Source of the DNA: a virus
DNA length: 64,000 bases
Direction: 5' to 3' (one strand)
IMG/VR virus record: IMGVR_UViG_3300008117_008517
Coordinates: 62,001-126,000 of that record
Below the pieces are notes generated by a model. It made no database searches, was not told the DNA's origin, and saw nothing but the letters and a program-made list of their open reading frames with translations. Numbering within the stretch: the stretch's first letter is position 1; each line of letters begins with the position of its first letter. The position numbers and the translations under genes were made by a program. Shown one piece after another: positions 42,740 to 52,400 of the stretch.

Positions 42740-42769
42740 AAAAAGACCCAAATAAATTTGGGTCTTTTT
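42740..42769 (-). terminator. strong Rho-independent terminator
   Basis: Fourteen-base stem AAAAAGACCCAAAT/ATTTGGGTCTTTTT with an AA loop, downstream of the small lipoprotein gene on the minus strand. Confidence 0.9.
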
Positions 42770-42792
42770 CTTCTTCAATTTTTATTTGTGAA

Positions 42793-42960
42793 TTAGTACT
42801 GCAAACTATCTACTGATACTGTATCTACTTGAGACTCAGTACACAAAGAGTCAGTTGATACTGAAGTAGAGTCTTGTGAAGTAGTACTAGATTCTGAAGT
42901 TCCGCCACCACATGAAACTAAGAAAATTGAAGTAAAAGCGATTAAAAAATATTTATTCAT
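42793..42960 (-). CDS. small lipoprotein (55 aa)
   Basis: Reads from ATG 42960 to TAA 42793. Seen: MNKYFLIAFTSIFLVSCGGG, a short lipoprotein signal with lipobox L-V-S-C (Cys17), then a Ser/Thr/Asp-rich mature part with a second cysteine (SLCTE near 38-42) and no domain. It has its own strong terminator, which supports expression. Small phage lipoproteins can act in superinfection exclusion (for example the T5 Llp lipoprotein) or as outer-membrane spanins; this one is too short and too polar to decide. It neighbours the secreted protease on the same strand. Confidence 0.75.
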   Translation of the reverse strand: MNKYFLIAFTSIFLVSCGGGTSESSTTSQDSTSVSTDSLCTESQVDTVSVDSLQY

Positions 42961-43027
42961 TTGTTTGATTTTAATTACTTATAGTATAGTTTTATAAAGA
43001 CAGAAAGTTTTATGAGTTACAAAAAAT

Positions 43028-43035
43028 TATATATA
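43028..43035 (+). promoter_or_regulatory. TATATATA element, short-spaced
   Basis: AAATTATATATAGACT lies four bases before the ATG at 43040. Confidence 0.4.
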
Positions 43036-43039
43036 GACT

Positions 43040-43732
43040 ATGATAAAAACAAGCGAAGATGCTAATAAATATTACCAACTAGTTAATCAATATATCGATG
43101 AGTATGTTGAAACCTGGAATATTAAACCAACAAATTTAAAATCTTACCTACTTGGAAATAAATCTAATTTACTAAAATTTTTAGAAAGAAGAGGATTGTC
43201 CGAAGTATCAAATATTGAAACTGTATTGTCGGATGTTATTGATGATAGAGTCTCAATGTTTAAAGACTCTGTAATGACTTTTGAAAATTTTAAGTTCCTA
43301 GAATCAAATGAATTTCAAATACTTGATTTAAGAACTAGTTTATTCAAAGGAGTGCAAAAAGCTTCTATAGATCATGAAAAGATATTAGCTGACTTTTTCG
43401 ACGTATCTCTATCACAAATTGATGTTATTAACAGTGATGAGCATACTTTTTCAATTGACAATGATAAAATTTATGTATTTTCTAACTCTGAAAAATTAAT
43501 ATTAGAAGAAAATATATTGATTCATATTTATAATAAACTTAAAGATCAAAAATTAGTTATTAATATTGGAAATCAATTAATTGAAATTTCTTCTGATGTT
43601 TATTTAAAGACATATGAAGATTTCAAAACAAAAATGACTATTAAAGACGAGTTATCAAACTATATCGCAGCATGTCTTGGTGGAGAATTCAAAGAAGACA
43701 ATGCAGGAAATTTGATAATCAATATCATGTAA
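43040..43732 (+). CDS. hypothetical protein (230 aa)
   Basis: Unrecognised. The N-terminal half is helical (residues 5-110), the middle beta-rich (IDNDKIYVFSNSEKLIL near 140-155), and the end is amphipathic (DNAGNLIINIM). No signal or membrane span. First of three plus-strand genes before the UvsX gene. Confidence 0.65.
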   Translation: MIKTSEDANKYYQLVNQYIDEYVETWNIKPTNLKSYLLGNKSNLLKFLERRGLSEVSNIETVLSDVIDDRVSMFKDSVMTFENFKFLESNEFQILDLRTSLFKGVQKASIDHEKILADFFDVSLSQIDVINSDEHTFSIDNDKIYVFSNSEKLILEENILIHIYNKLKDQKLVINIGNQLIEISSDVYLKTYEDFKTKMTIKDELSNYIAACLGGEFKEDNAGNLIINIM

Positions 43733-43765
43733 CATCATGATTCACTAAACTAATATTTCTCGCCT

Positions 43766-44032
43766 ATGAAATACCTTGAATGTTGGAGTGAATGGAATCC
43801 TAAACATTTGTTAATGTCTAAAGAATATGTGGATTCTAATTTAGGACAATTGTTTCGTATGTTCCCTCAAGATTCTGAATTGTCTGATGAGGCTAAGTAT
43901 GATTTTCTTGTCAAATTTTTCTCTGAAGATCCTGATAGAATAAACACTTATAGTGTTTATAGTGTGGGTAAACCTAATCAAATGAGTGTACCTTCTCTTA
44001 TGAATATTGGAGGTGTTGTGAAATACCACTGA
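43766..44032 (+). CDS. hypothetical protein (88 aa)
   Basis: Unrecognised small protein starting MKYLECWSEWNPKHLL. Contains a perfect eight-base inverted repeat at 43941-43959 (TAAACACT/AGTGTTTA) within codons for INTYSVYS; possibly chance. Lies between the 230-aa gene and the holin-like gene on the same strand. Confidence 0.55.
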   Translation: MKYLECWSEWNPKHLLMSKEYVDSNLGQLFRMFPQDSELSDEAKYDFLVKFFSEDPDRINTYSVYSVGKPNQMSVPSLMNIGGVVKYH

Positions 44033-44037
44033 TGATA

Positions 44038-44056
44038 TTATCGAGAATCTCGATAA
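44038..44056 (+). repeat. hairpin upstream of the holin-like gene
   Basis: Nine-base stem TTATCGAGA/TCTCGATAA around one base, ending 19 bases before the ATG at 44076. No T tract follows, so it is more likely a leader structure than a terminator. Confidence 0.5.
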
Positions 44057-44075
44057 ATAAAAAATAAATTGAACT

Positions 44076-44345
44076 ATGGACGTTTTCTCATTTTTTAACA
44101 CCGTACTTGCACTTTCTGCTGCAGTTATTGTTCTTAACGAATATGTTTCACGTTTCACTAAGGCTGATGGCCGTTGGTCTAGACTTCAATCTTGGGTAGT
44201 TGCTATTTTACTTGGTATCTTTGGTACTTGGTTGAATTTAGGCATCTTCGCAGATATGGAATGGAAAGGTGGAATGCTTGTTGGTGTTATTTGTGGTCTA
44301 GTGGCTAATGGTATCTTTGATATCGAAATGGTTAAGAGGAGTTAA
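44076..44345 (+). CDS. holin-like membrane protein (89 aa)
   Basis: Three hydrophobic segments: residues 4-22 (FFNTVLALSAAVIVLNEYV), 40-56 (WVVAILLGIFGTWLNLG) and 66-82 (MLVGVICGLVANGIFDI), with a charged loop between the first two. I recognise the arrangement WV-V-A...LG...LGIF...GL-VANGIFDI from small membrane proteins of Bacteroidota phages and prophages, annotated there as holin-like. Expected role: permeabilise the inner membrane so that the endolysin (38202) reaches the wall. The two genes are separated by 5 kb, as in T4. A hairpin lies in its leader. Confidence 0.6.
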   Translation: MDVFSFFNTVLALSAAVIVLNEYVSRFTKADGRWSRLQSWVVAILLGIFGTWLNLGIFADMEWKGGMLVGVICGLVANGIFDIEMVKRS

Positions 44346-44348
44346 TTT

Positions 44349-45572
44349 TTAGTTGAAGAAATCTCCTGCGTCGAAAGATTCACTGTCCGGTATTTCTTCG
44401 TCAGATTCGACTATTTGGTTGAATTGTTTTTCAACCTGCTCAATCTCTTCTAGAGATTTGAATCTGAAGTAGTCATTTACTATTGGTGCCATTTTTTCTA
44501 ACACTTCTTGAGTGAAGATTTCGGGTGTGAATAACTGTTTAGTAGTAACAGATTTGTCTAGATGATTTATGTACCATCTATTACCGCCTGGTATGAATGT
44601 CATTTCTCCCGTTTTCTTGTCGACTTCCATCTTTCCTTGTGCTATTCCAATTTGTTCGAAATACTCGGCTCTACAGAATGCATCTAGACCAGTATATGGG
44701 TTCATTCCGTTTGCAAAAGAGATATCAAATCTAATTTTTTTCGGTTTAGCTAGTCGGTTTTTTTGTGTTTTGAAGAGAACCGTAATGCCTGATCCACCTA
44801 AGTCCATATCATCTTCTTCTCCTGTTTTCAATTTGGATTTAGTCATAAATCCGATTACTGATGCTGAATATAGAAGTGATAAACCGCCTTTCATGACAGC
44901 TTGTGGAAAAAGGTCCATAGTCAAGTAAGTATGGTTACATACGATCATTGGTATATCTAGATAACCAAGGTCATTATTAATAGATCTAAACATAGAACCG
45001 ATTGCTTTGGCTTTAGTCATGTCTTGTTTTATATCACCTTTCAAAAGATCAGCTTTCTCTTTATTGGATGCCATTTGACCTAATGAGTCTAATACTATCA
45101 TTAATTTTGGCAACTCGAATCCAGCAAGTTTCTGTTCTTTTAATTCATCTATTAGTTGAGTTAGTGTAATGTTTATGTCTTCAACTTTATTAGATCTGAC
45201 TAGTCTGAAATTTTCTAAGTCATTACTTACACCGAATTTGGGAAGATCTTCTAAGTCTACCGCCTGTTCTGTGTCGATGTAAATGACAGAATATCCTGCT
45301 TTCTGAGCGTTTTTAGCACAAGAGTATGCTAAGAATGACTTTCCAGCTCCTGACTCTCCCGCGAATACACTAATTCTGTTTGTTGCTACACCTCCATTTA
45401 ATAGTCGTCCAGACATTGCTGCGTCTACTATATAAACACCTGTCGATATAAATTTCTTTTCTTTTATTTCTTTCTCAACTTGGATTGGAACTGTCTTCGA
45501 AATGTTATCTAAAATAGAACCAATCTTAGAGAACTCAAACTTCTTGACTTCTTTTGCTTGTTGTTTTGCCAT
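44349..45572 (-). CDS. uvsX: UvsX/RecA-like recombinase (407 aa)
   Basis: Strand-exchange protein of the T4 UvsX/RecA family. Seen: Walker A GESGAGKS at 72-79, the catalytic glutamate segment YIDTEQAVD near 96-104, Walker B LMIVLDSLG near 150-158, the loop region around GLSLLYSASVIGFM, and an acidic C-terminal tail (ESDEEIPDSE) typical for the family. Length is the same as T4 UvsX (about 390 aa). It ends three bases from the convergent holin-like gene. Confidence 0.92.
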   Translation of the reverse strand: MAKQQAKEVKKFEFSKIGSILDNISKTVPIQVEKEIKEKKFISTGVYIVDAAMSGRLLNGGVATNRISVFAGESGAGKSFLAYSCAKNAQKAGYSVIYIDTEQAVDLEDLPKFGVSNDLENFRLVRSNKVEDINITLTQLIDELKEQKLAGFELPKLMIVLDSLGQMASNKEKADLLKGDIKQDMTKAKAIGSMFRSINNDLGYLDIPMIVCNHTYLTMDLFPQAVMKGGLSLLYSASVIGFMTKSKLKTGEEDDMDLGGSGITVLFKTQKNRLAKPKKIRFDISFANGMNPYTGLDAFCRAEYFEQIGIAQGKMEVDKKTGEMTFIPGGNRWYINHLDKSVTTKQLFTPEIFTQEVLEKMAPIVNDYFRFKSLEEIEQVEKQFNQIVESDEEIPDSESFDAGDFFN

Positions 45573-45586
45573 GATTAAAATATTTT

Positions 45587-45880
45587 TTATTTATACTTTA
45601 TATCAGTGGACTCACTCAAAGTTACTAGAACTTTGTTTAAATTTTCTAAATTAAATTCTTGTAGTGGACTGCCTCCTTTTTTAAGGTAGTCGTTATAGAG
45701 ATTTAAGTATTCATCATAGGTAACCATTACTCCAAAGATATCTGAGTAAAGAACATCTACTAACCCAACCTTTTTCATAGGAGAATTATCCTGTTCTGGA
45801 TAGTTTGGACCCATATGTTTTCCAACTAGTTCTGTTCCAGAAATAGCTTCAACAAATTTATTATATCTTTTAATTTTCAC
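45587..45880 (-). CDS. small protein with capsid-targeting-like N-terminus (97 aa), GTG start
   Basis: Begins MKIKRYNKFVEAISGTELVG (GTG start at 45880), a good match to the recurring N-terminal peptide and to the T4 form ending E-A. The rest has a conserved-looking GKHMGPNYPEQ stretch but no known domain. Two bases after the preceding gene; 14 bases before UvsX. Confidence 0.65.
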   Translation of the reverse strand: MKIKRYNKFVEAISGTELVGKHMGPNYPEQDNSPMKKVGLVDVLYSDIFGVMVTYDEYLNLYNDYLKKGGSPLQEFNLENLNKVLVTLSESTDIKYK

Positions 45881-45882
45881 TT

Positions 45883-46338
45883 TTATACTTTTAACTTTTC
45901 ATAGAACTCATCAGATGATTCTAGAGAGTATATATCTTTTTTTAAGTTATAAATTATATTGTATAGAAAATTGTCTTTCATTTTAAAAGTAGATCCGTCT
46001 TTTAGATTTATAATTGAAACTTCATCTTCATCTAGGTTTTCTATTTTAACTATTTGCAGTCCTAATTTTCCATCTCTGTCTTTGAGATCACATATAATTT
46101 TCTTTTTGGAGTCTATGAGAGAGTTGATTTTTTCTACTGTCGTTAATCTAGACAGCATTGCAAAGCTTTTTAAATCATCGTCATTAATATCTTTATAAGT
46201 TTCAAGAAAACTCTTCTCTTTGCCATTTAGCCGCACTCTTTTAGTTATCTTATCTAGAATAAGATTTAACTCCATTTCTTTTAAACTTTCTGGAATTCTA
46301 AAATTTTGTAAAATTTTCTTGAATTTCATATCAGGCAT
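45883..46338 (-). CDS. hypothetical protein (151 aa)
   Basis: Unrecognised. Helical first half, then a beta-rich part (GLQIVKIENLDEDEVSIINL) that could be a small beta barrel. First gene of the block leading to UvsX, so expressed with it. TATATA lies 22 bases upstream. Confidence 0.65.
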   Translation of the reverse strand: MPDMKFKKILQNFRIPESLKEMELNLILDKITKRVRLNGKEKSFLETYKDINDDDLKSFAMLSRLTTVEKINSLIDSKKKIICDLKDRDGKLGLQIVKIENLDEDEVSIINLKDGSTFKMKDNFLYNIIYNLKKDIYSLESSDEFYEKLKV

Positions 46339-46360
46339 AGTTTTCAGTGGTTTTCATACT

Positions 46361-46366
46361 TATATA
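46361..46366 (-). promoter_or_regulatory. TATATA element
   Basis: ACTTATATATTAAG lies 22 bases before the ATG at 46338 (minus), leading the block with UvsX. Confidence 0.45.
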
Positions 46367-46387
46367 TTAAGAAATAAACATATTATT

Positions 46388-46395
46388 TATATATA
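46388..46395 (+). promoter_or_regulatory. TATATATA element
   Basis: ATTTATATATACTC lies 22 bases before the ATG of the giant tape-measure-like gene. With the element at 46361 it forms a divergent pair with the same spacing on each side. Confidence 0.5.
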
Positions 46396-46417
46396 CTCTG
46401 TAAATTAAAGTTATTTA

Positions 46418-49400
46418 ATGGATAGAGAGTTAATTGAAGGTTTAAGTAATTTATCTGCTTCTCTTGATAGAATTTATGAGGCATTAACCAGATCTGGTGA
46501 TCCTAAATCTGCTACAGCTGCTGCCTTAAAAATGGGAAATTTTGAGGAACAGATCAAGCAAATTACTATGAGTATAGTTCAGATAAAAGAAGATACTCAG
46601 AAAATCTTAAATCAGCAAGATACTATTCTTAAAATGTTGAGAGAAGGTAAAGATACACCTAATGAAACCAAAATTAAAAAAATCCCTTCTGAACCAACAA
46701 CTCCTAAAATCGGAAGACAGAAATTAGAAGAGAATCAAGAAAATGTAAGAGATACTAAGAGTAAAGACACTACAGACACTTCATTTTCTAAGTTAAAAAA
46801 GTTTTTTACGGAGTTAACAACTACTAAAATTGCGAAAGAAAGACAAGAGAACACTAAAGACTCTTCGATTTCTAAATCGGAAAATATTCAATCCGAATTA
46901 ACAACTACTAAAATTGCAAAGGAAAGACAAGAGGACAACAAAGATTCTTCAATCTCTAAATCAGAAAAGATTCAATCCGAATTAACAACTACCAAAATTG
47001 CAAAAGAAAGACAAGAGGATACAAAGGTTCTAAAACTAGAAAAACAAAGTTCGTCCGAAGGTTTTTTAACTAGATTACATACTATATTAAAAAGAGAAAA
47101 AGAAGAATCAATAGAAGAAAGGAAGAGTAAGGCAGTGACATCTGATCTAACCACTATGAAGATGTCTAAAGATATAGAAAAAGATAAAAGAACAGAATTC
47201 AAAGAAACTCCTGTTAAAACTAAAGGAGAGGTTAGTTTTTGGAATCGACTTTTTCCTAATAAATCAATTAATGAGAAGGTTAAAATTCTTTCTGACTATT
47301 TTACTAAAGGTATTATATCGAAAGATGATAAAAAGGTAAAGAAAACAGACACTGAACTTACGACAGTCAAGATACAAATTGAGAAACAATACGGTGGTAG
47401 GACGACCAAAGAAGATAAAACTGTTAAGGCATTTAGTAAAGAACCAACAACTGTGAAGGTTTCTAGGGATAGAAAAGAAGATAGTAAAGATTCAAAAGAC
47501 TCAAAAATAAAAAAAGTCTCAGAAGAACCGACTACAACAAAAGTAGCAAAAGAGAAAAGAGATGAAAGAAGAGAATCCAAAGAAGAGAAATCAAAAGGTG
47601 GCATGTTTGGAAGCATGGACACTAAGAAAATCAAAGATGGAGTTTCTGCAATTTTACTTATCGCAGTTGGAATTGTAGCAATTGGTCTTGCTCTTAAACT
47701 AGTTGGTAAAGTAGATTTTGTGTCAGTAATGGCAATAGCACTTGCACTTCCATTAATCGCTATAGCATTTGCTAAAATAGCTTCAGTTTTCTCAGGTAAA
47801 GAGGTAACTGATGAGAGAGGTAGAAAGTCTAGAAGCGCAGCAATCGATATTAAACAACTACCCGCTATCATTTTAGGGTTAGTTGGGTTTTCTGCAGCTA
47901 TCACCGCATCGTCATATATCTTGAGTAAAGTAAAACCAATTGGATTAGCACAAGCCGTGACCGCAATTTTGATAGGTGGAGTTTTTTCCGCACTTTCATT
48001 TGGTCTACATAGACTTGTTGGAGCTTTTGGTAAGATGAGTTTATTAGGAGGTGTAAAAGCCGTTTTATTTATGCCAGTAGTTCTGGTTGCGGTATCAACT
48101 GCAATTGCACTATCTTCTTATGTACTTAGCGCTGTCAAACCAATTGGTATTTTTCAGGCAGTCACTGCTATTTTGATTGCTGGTGTATTTTCAGTTCTAG
48201 GATATGGAATTGGAAAATTAATAAGAGCATTTAGAGGTATAGATCCAGTAACTGCATTTATGGCCGCTAAAATGATGCCTATTGTATTACTTGCAGTAAC
48301 TGCGACTATTGCTGCCGCCTCTTACCTACTTTCAGCGGTGAAACCAATAGGATTCTTTCAAGCACTGACCGCAATATTAATTGCTGGTGTATTCACAGTA
48401 TTATCTTTTGGTATAGGTAAAATAATAGGTTCTTTTAGAAGAATAGATCCAGCGACAGCTCTTGCTGCTACGGCCATGATGCCTTTGATATTTATAGCTC
48501 TTTCATTCTCAATCATGATGTCTTCATATTTCTTAGGGAATGTTAAAGTAATTGGGCTATTTCAAGCACTTACTGCTATTGCAATATCTATAGTTTTTGT
48601 AGCACTTTCTTTTGGTCTTGCTAAGATTTTACCGGCATTTAGACGGTTATCACCAGCTGACATAACAAAAGCAGCAATAGGAATGCCTATTATATTCACC
48701 GCACTTTCACTAGCAATAATGGTTTCTTCATACTTTATTTCGGGTGTTAAGCCAATAGGATTTGCTCAGTTTTTAACAGCACTTGGAATTTCTATTTTAT
48801 TTGTAGGGTTTGCATTTGCAACTAAATTTATAGTCAAAGGTCTTAAAGGAGTAACCACTGCTCAAGTAGTTAACGCCATGAAAATGCTACTAATAGTCGC
48901 AACTACAGTAGCGATTGCTAGTTTCATAGTTTCTGTTGCTCCTTCTGTACCATTTATGAAGACGTTACAATTCGGTCTTCTAGGAATAGGACTTGGAGCT
49001 ACAACAGTTGTGATGGCCATTGCAATCAAGACAATTAAAAAAATTGGATTAGGATTAAAAGATATTTTGACTGGTGGTCTGATGATTTTAGCAATAGCAA
49101 CAACTATCGCACTTTCTTCTGTGATTCTTAATATGGGTACTTATGAAAAGTATCCAAGTTGGAAATGGGCACTTGGAGTAGGAGCATCTCTTGTTGGATT
49201 TGGACTAGCGGCTGTAGTTTTGGGTTCTATTGCATCTTCTGGAATTGGAGCTCTTGCAATTCTTGCAGGACTCGCTTCAATTCTTGCAATAGCTGGTACT
49301 ATTGTATTGACAGATAAAATAATTTCAGCAGGTACTTATCAAAAGTATCCAGGTGCAAAATGGATTCTTGGAGTCGGAGCTACTATGGTAGGATTCGGTC

Positions 49401-52400
49401 TCGCTGCAGTTACATTAGGCGGTATAATAGTCGGCACACTTGGATTAGGAGGTCTCGCTATTGCTGCTGGACTAGTCGCAGTTATCGGTATTGCTGAAAC
49501 GATTGTTAAAGTAGATAAGATTATTGCCAAGGGTAATTATACGAAATCTCCTGGTGTGAGATGGATTCTCGGAGTTGGATCCTCGATGGTTGGATTCGGA
49601 CTTGCCGCGGTAACACTAGGTGGAATAATAGTCGGTACTTTAGGTTTAGGAGGATTGGCCATCAAAGCTGGACTTTCTGCAGTTGAATCAATTGCAAAAA
49701 CTATAGTGAAGACTGACAAAATATTAAGTGCTGGTCAATATACAAAGTACCCAGGTGCTGCTTGGGCTTTAACAGTTGGTTCAATTATTACAGCGTTTTC
49801 TACAGCAGTATTATTATTGGGTGCTGTTAGTTCAGGAGGAGGTCTCTTGCAAAAGTTGAGTCTTGGATTAGTAAAAAACCCATTAGAGTCAGGAATACAA
49901 GCAATAAAGAAAATAGCTCAAGCTATAGTAGATGTAGATAAAAAGTTAGCTGAAGGTAGTTATACTAAAGGTCCGAATCCTACTTGGGCAAAAGGCATTT
50001 CCGCATCACTCTCTGCATTTTCACCAATTTACAGAATGTTATTAGCTGAAAAACTTATGAGTTTCATAGGTGGTGTCTCCGCTAAAGACTTTGCGCAAGC
50101 TATAAAAGTAATTTCTGGTGGAATAGTAGATTCCGCAAAACTCTTTGAAAGCGCAAAAGTTGCCTTTAAAAATGGACCACCAGTTACTTGGTCAAAAGGT
50201 GTAAGTGCTTCACTCGGTGCGTTCTCATCAATATACTCACTACTCGTAAAAGATAAAATTATGAGTATTTTTGGATCAGGAATCTCACCGAAAGATTTTT
50301 CTCAAGCTATTAAGACAATTTCTGGTGGAATAGTAGATGCCGCAAAATTATTTGGAAATGCTGCTGTAGCGTTTAAGAACGGGCCACCAGTTGAGTGGGC
50401 TAAGGGTATCAGTAAAGCACTTGGTGCTTTTTCATCTATCTATTCACTTCTAGTTAAGGATAGAATAATGAGTATATTTGGTTCTGGTGTATCACCTAAA
50501 GACTTCTCGCAAGCGATTAAGACAATTTCTGGTGGTATAGTAGATTCTGCAAAGTTATTTGACAAGGCGTCTGTTGCATTCAAGAATGGTCCACCAGTTG
50601 AATGGGCAAATGGAGTTAGTAAATCTTTAGGAGCATTCTCATCTATATACAAATTACTAGCAAGTAATTCTGGTTGGTGGAAAAGTGGTGTCGATCCAAA
50701 AATGTATGCACAAGCTATAGTTACAATTACGAATGGAATTGTGACTGCGGCAAAGGCTTTCGGGTCGGCGTCAGTAGCATTTAAAAATGGTCCACCTGTT
50801 GAGTGGGCTGATGGGGTTGGTAAGTCACTCTCAGCGTTTCAGCCTATTTATGAACTATTATTAAAAAATTCTGGTTGGTGGAAGAGTGGTATAGATCCTA
50901 AAATGTATTCTCAAGCAATTGTGACTATAACTAGTGGTATAGTCACTGCTGCAAAGGCATTTGGTTCCGCATCGGTGGCGTTTAAAAATGGTCCACCGGT
51001 TGAATGGGCCGATGGAGTTGGTAAGTCACTAGCTGCCTTTCAACCTATATATGAGTTATTACTTAAAAATACTGGATGGTGGAAAAGTAATATAGATCCA
51101 AAGAAATATGCACAAGCTATAGTCACTATAACTGGTGGTATAATCACCGCGGCTAAATCATTTAGTCAGGCTTCTGTTGCATTTAAAAATGGACCACCAG
51201 TCCAGTGGGCCGAAGGTGTTGGTAAGGCTCTTTCAGCATTTCAACCGGTATATGAATTACTGGTTAGAAATTCAAGTTGGTGGAAAAGTTCAATAGATCC
51301 TAAGAAATACGCTGAAGCGATAGTAACGATTACTGGTGGAATTGTAACTGCTGGTAAAGCATTCGGAGCAGCGGCTGTTGCATTTAAAAATGGTCCACCA
51401 GTTCAGTGGGCTGAAGGTGTCGGTAAAGCACTTTCAGCGTTTCAACCAGTCTATGAGATGTTGGTAAGAAATGCTAGTTGGTGGAAAAGTTCAATAGATC
51501 CTAAGAAATATTCAGAGGCTATACGAACGATTAGTAGAGGAATTACTGATGCCGCAATAGTGCTGTCTACCGCATCTGTTGCATATAAATTTTATCCAAC
51601 AGAACAGTGGGCTTCTGGTGTAAGTAGAGCACTTACTGCATTTCAACCAATTTATAAGATTTTACAGAAAGATTCTGGATGGCTCAGAAGTGGTATTTCT
51701 CCAAAGATGTATGCCGATGCTATAAAGACAATTACAACTGGTATTCGAGACTCAGCGATGATTTTAGCACAAGCTTCGATTGCCTATAGAATGTTTCCAA
51801 CAGTACAGTGGGCAAACGGTGTAAGTAGAGCTCTTAGTGTGTTCCAACCAATTTATAAAATTTTAGAAAAAGATTCTGGATGGTTGAGGTCTAATATATC
51901 ACCAGAAAAGTACGCTAAAGCAATCAAAACAATAACTACTGGTATTCGAGACTCAGCGATGATCTTGGCTTCAGCTTCTATTGCTTATAGAATGTTCCCA
52001 ACAGTTCAGTGGGCAAACGGTGTGAGTAGAGCTCTTAGTACTTTTCAACCAATATATAAGATTCTACAAAAAGATTCGGGTTGGTTCAGAAGTAACATAT
52101 CTCCAGAGAAATATGCAACAGCTATAAAAACTATTACAACTGGAATAAGAGACTCGGCTGTGATTTTAGCCTCAGCTTCTCTTGCTTATAGAATGTTCCC
52201 AACAACACAGTGGGCAGACGGAGTTAGTAAGGCTTTAAGTACCTTTCATCCAATATACAAGATATTACAAAAAGATTCAGGTTGGTTTAGAAGTAATATA
52301 TCACCTGATAAGTATGCCGCGGCTATTCGTACTATTAGTCAAGGTATAGTTGATTCTGCTTTAATATTAGCAAAAGCAAAGTCCGCTTATAAGTCTTTCC

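Noticed and set aside
42693-42740. Upstream start for the metalloprotease
   Set aside because: It would put a 16-residue basic lead before the signal peptide and place the start inside a terminator stem.
47296-47904. 202-aa open frame on the minus strand inside the giant tail gene
   Set aside because: It mirrors the repetitive, codon-biased coding strand; no motif, no start signal.
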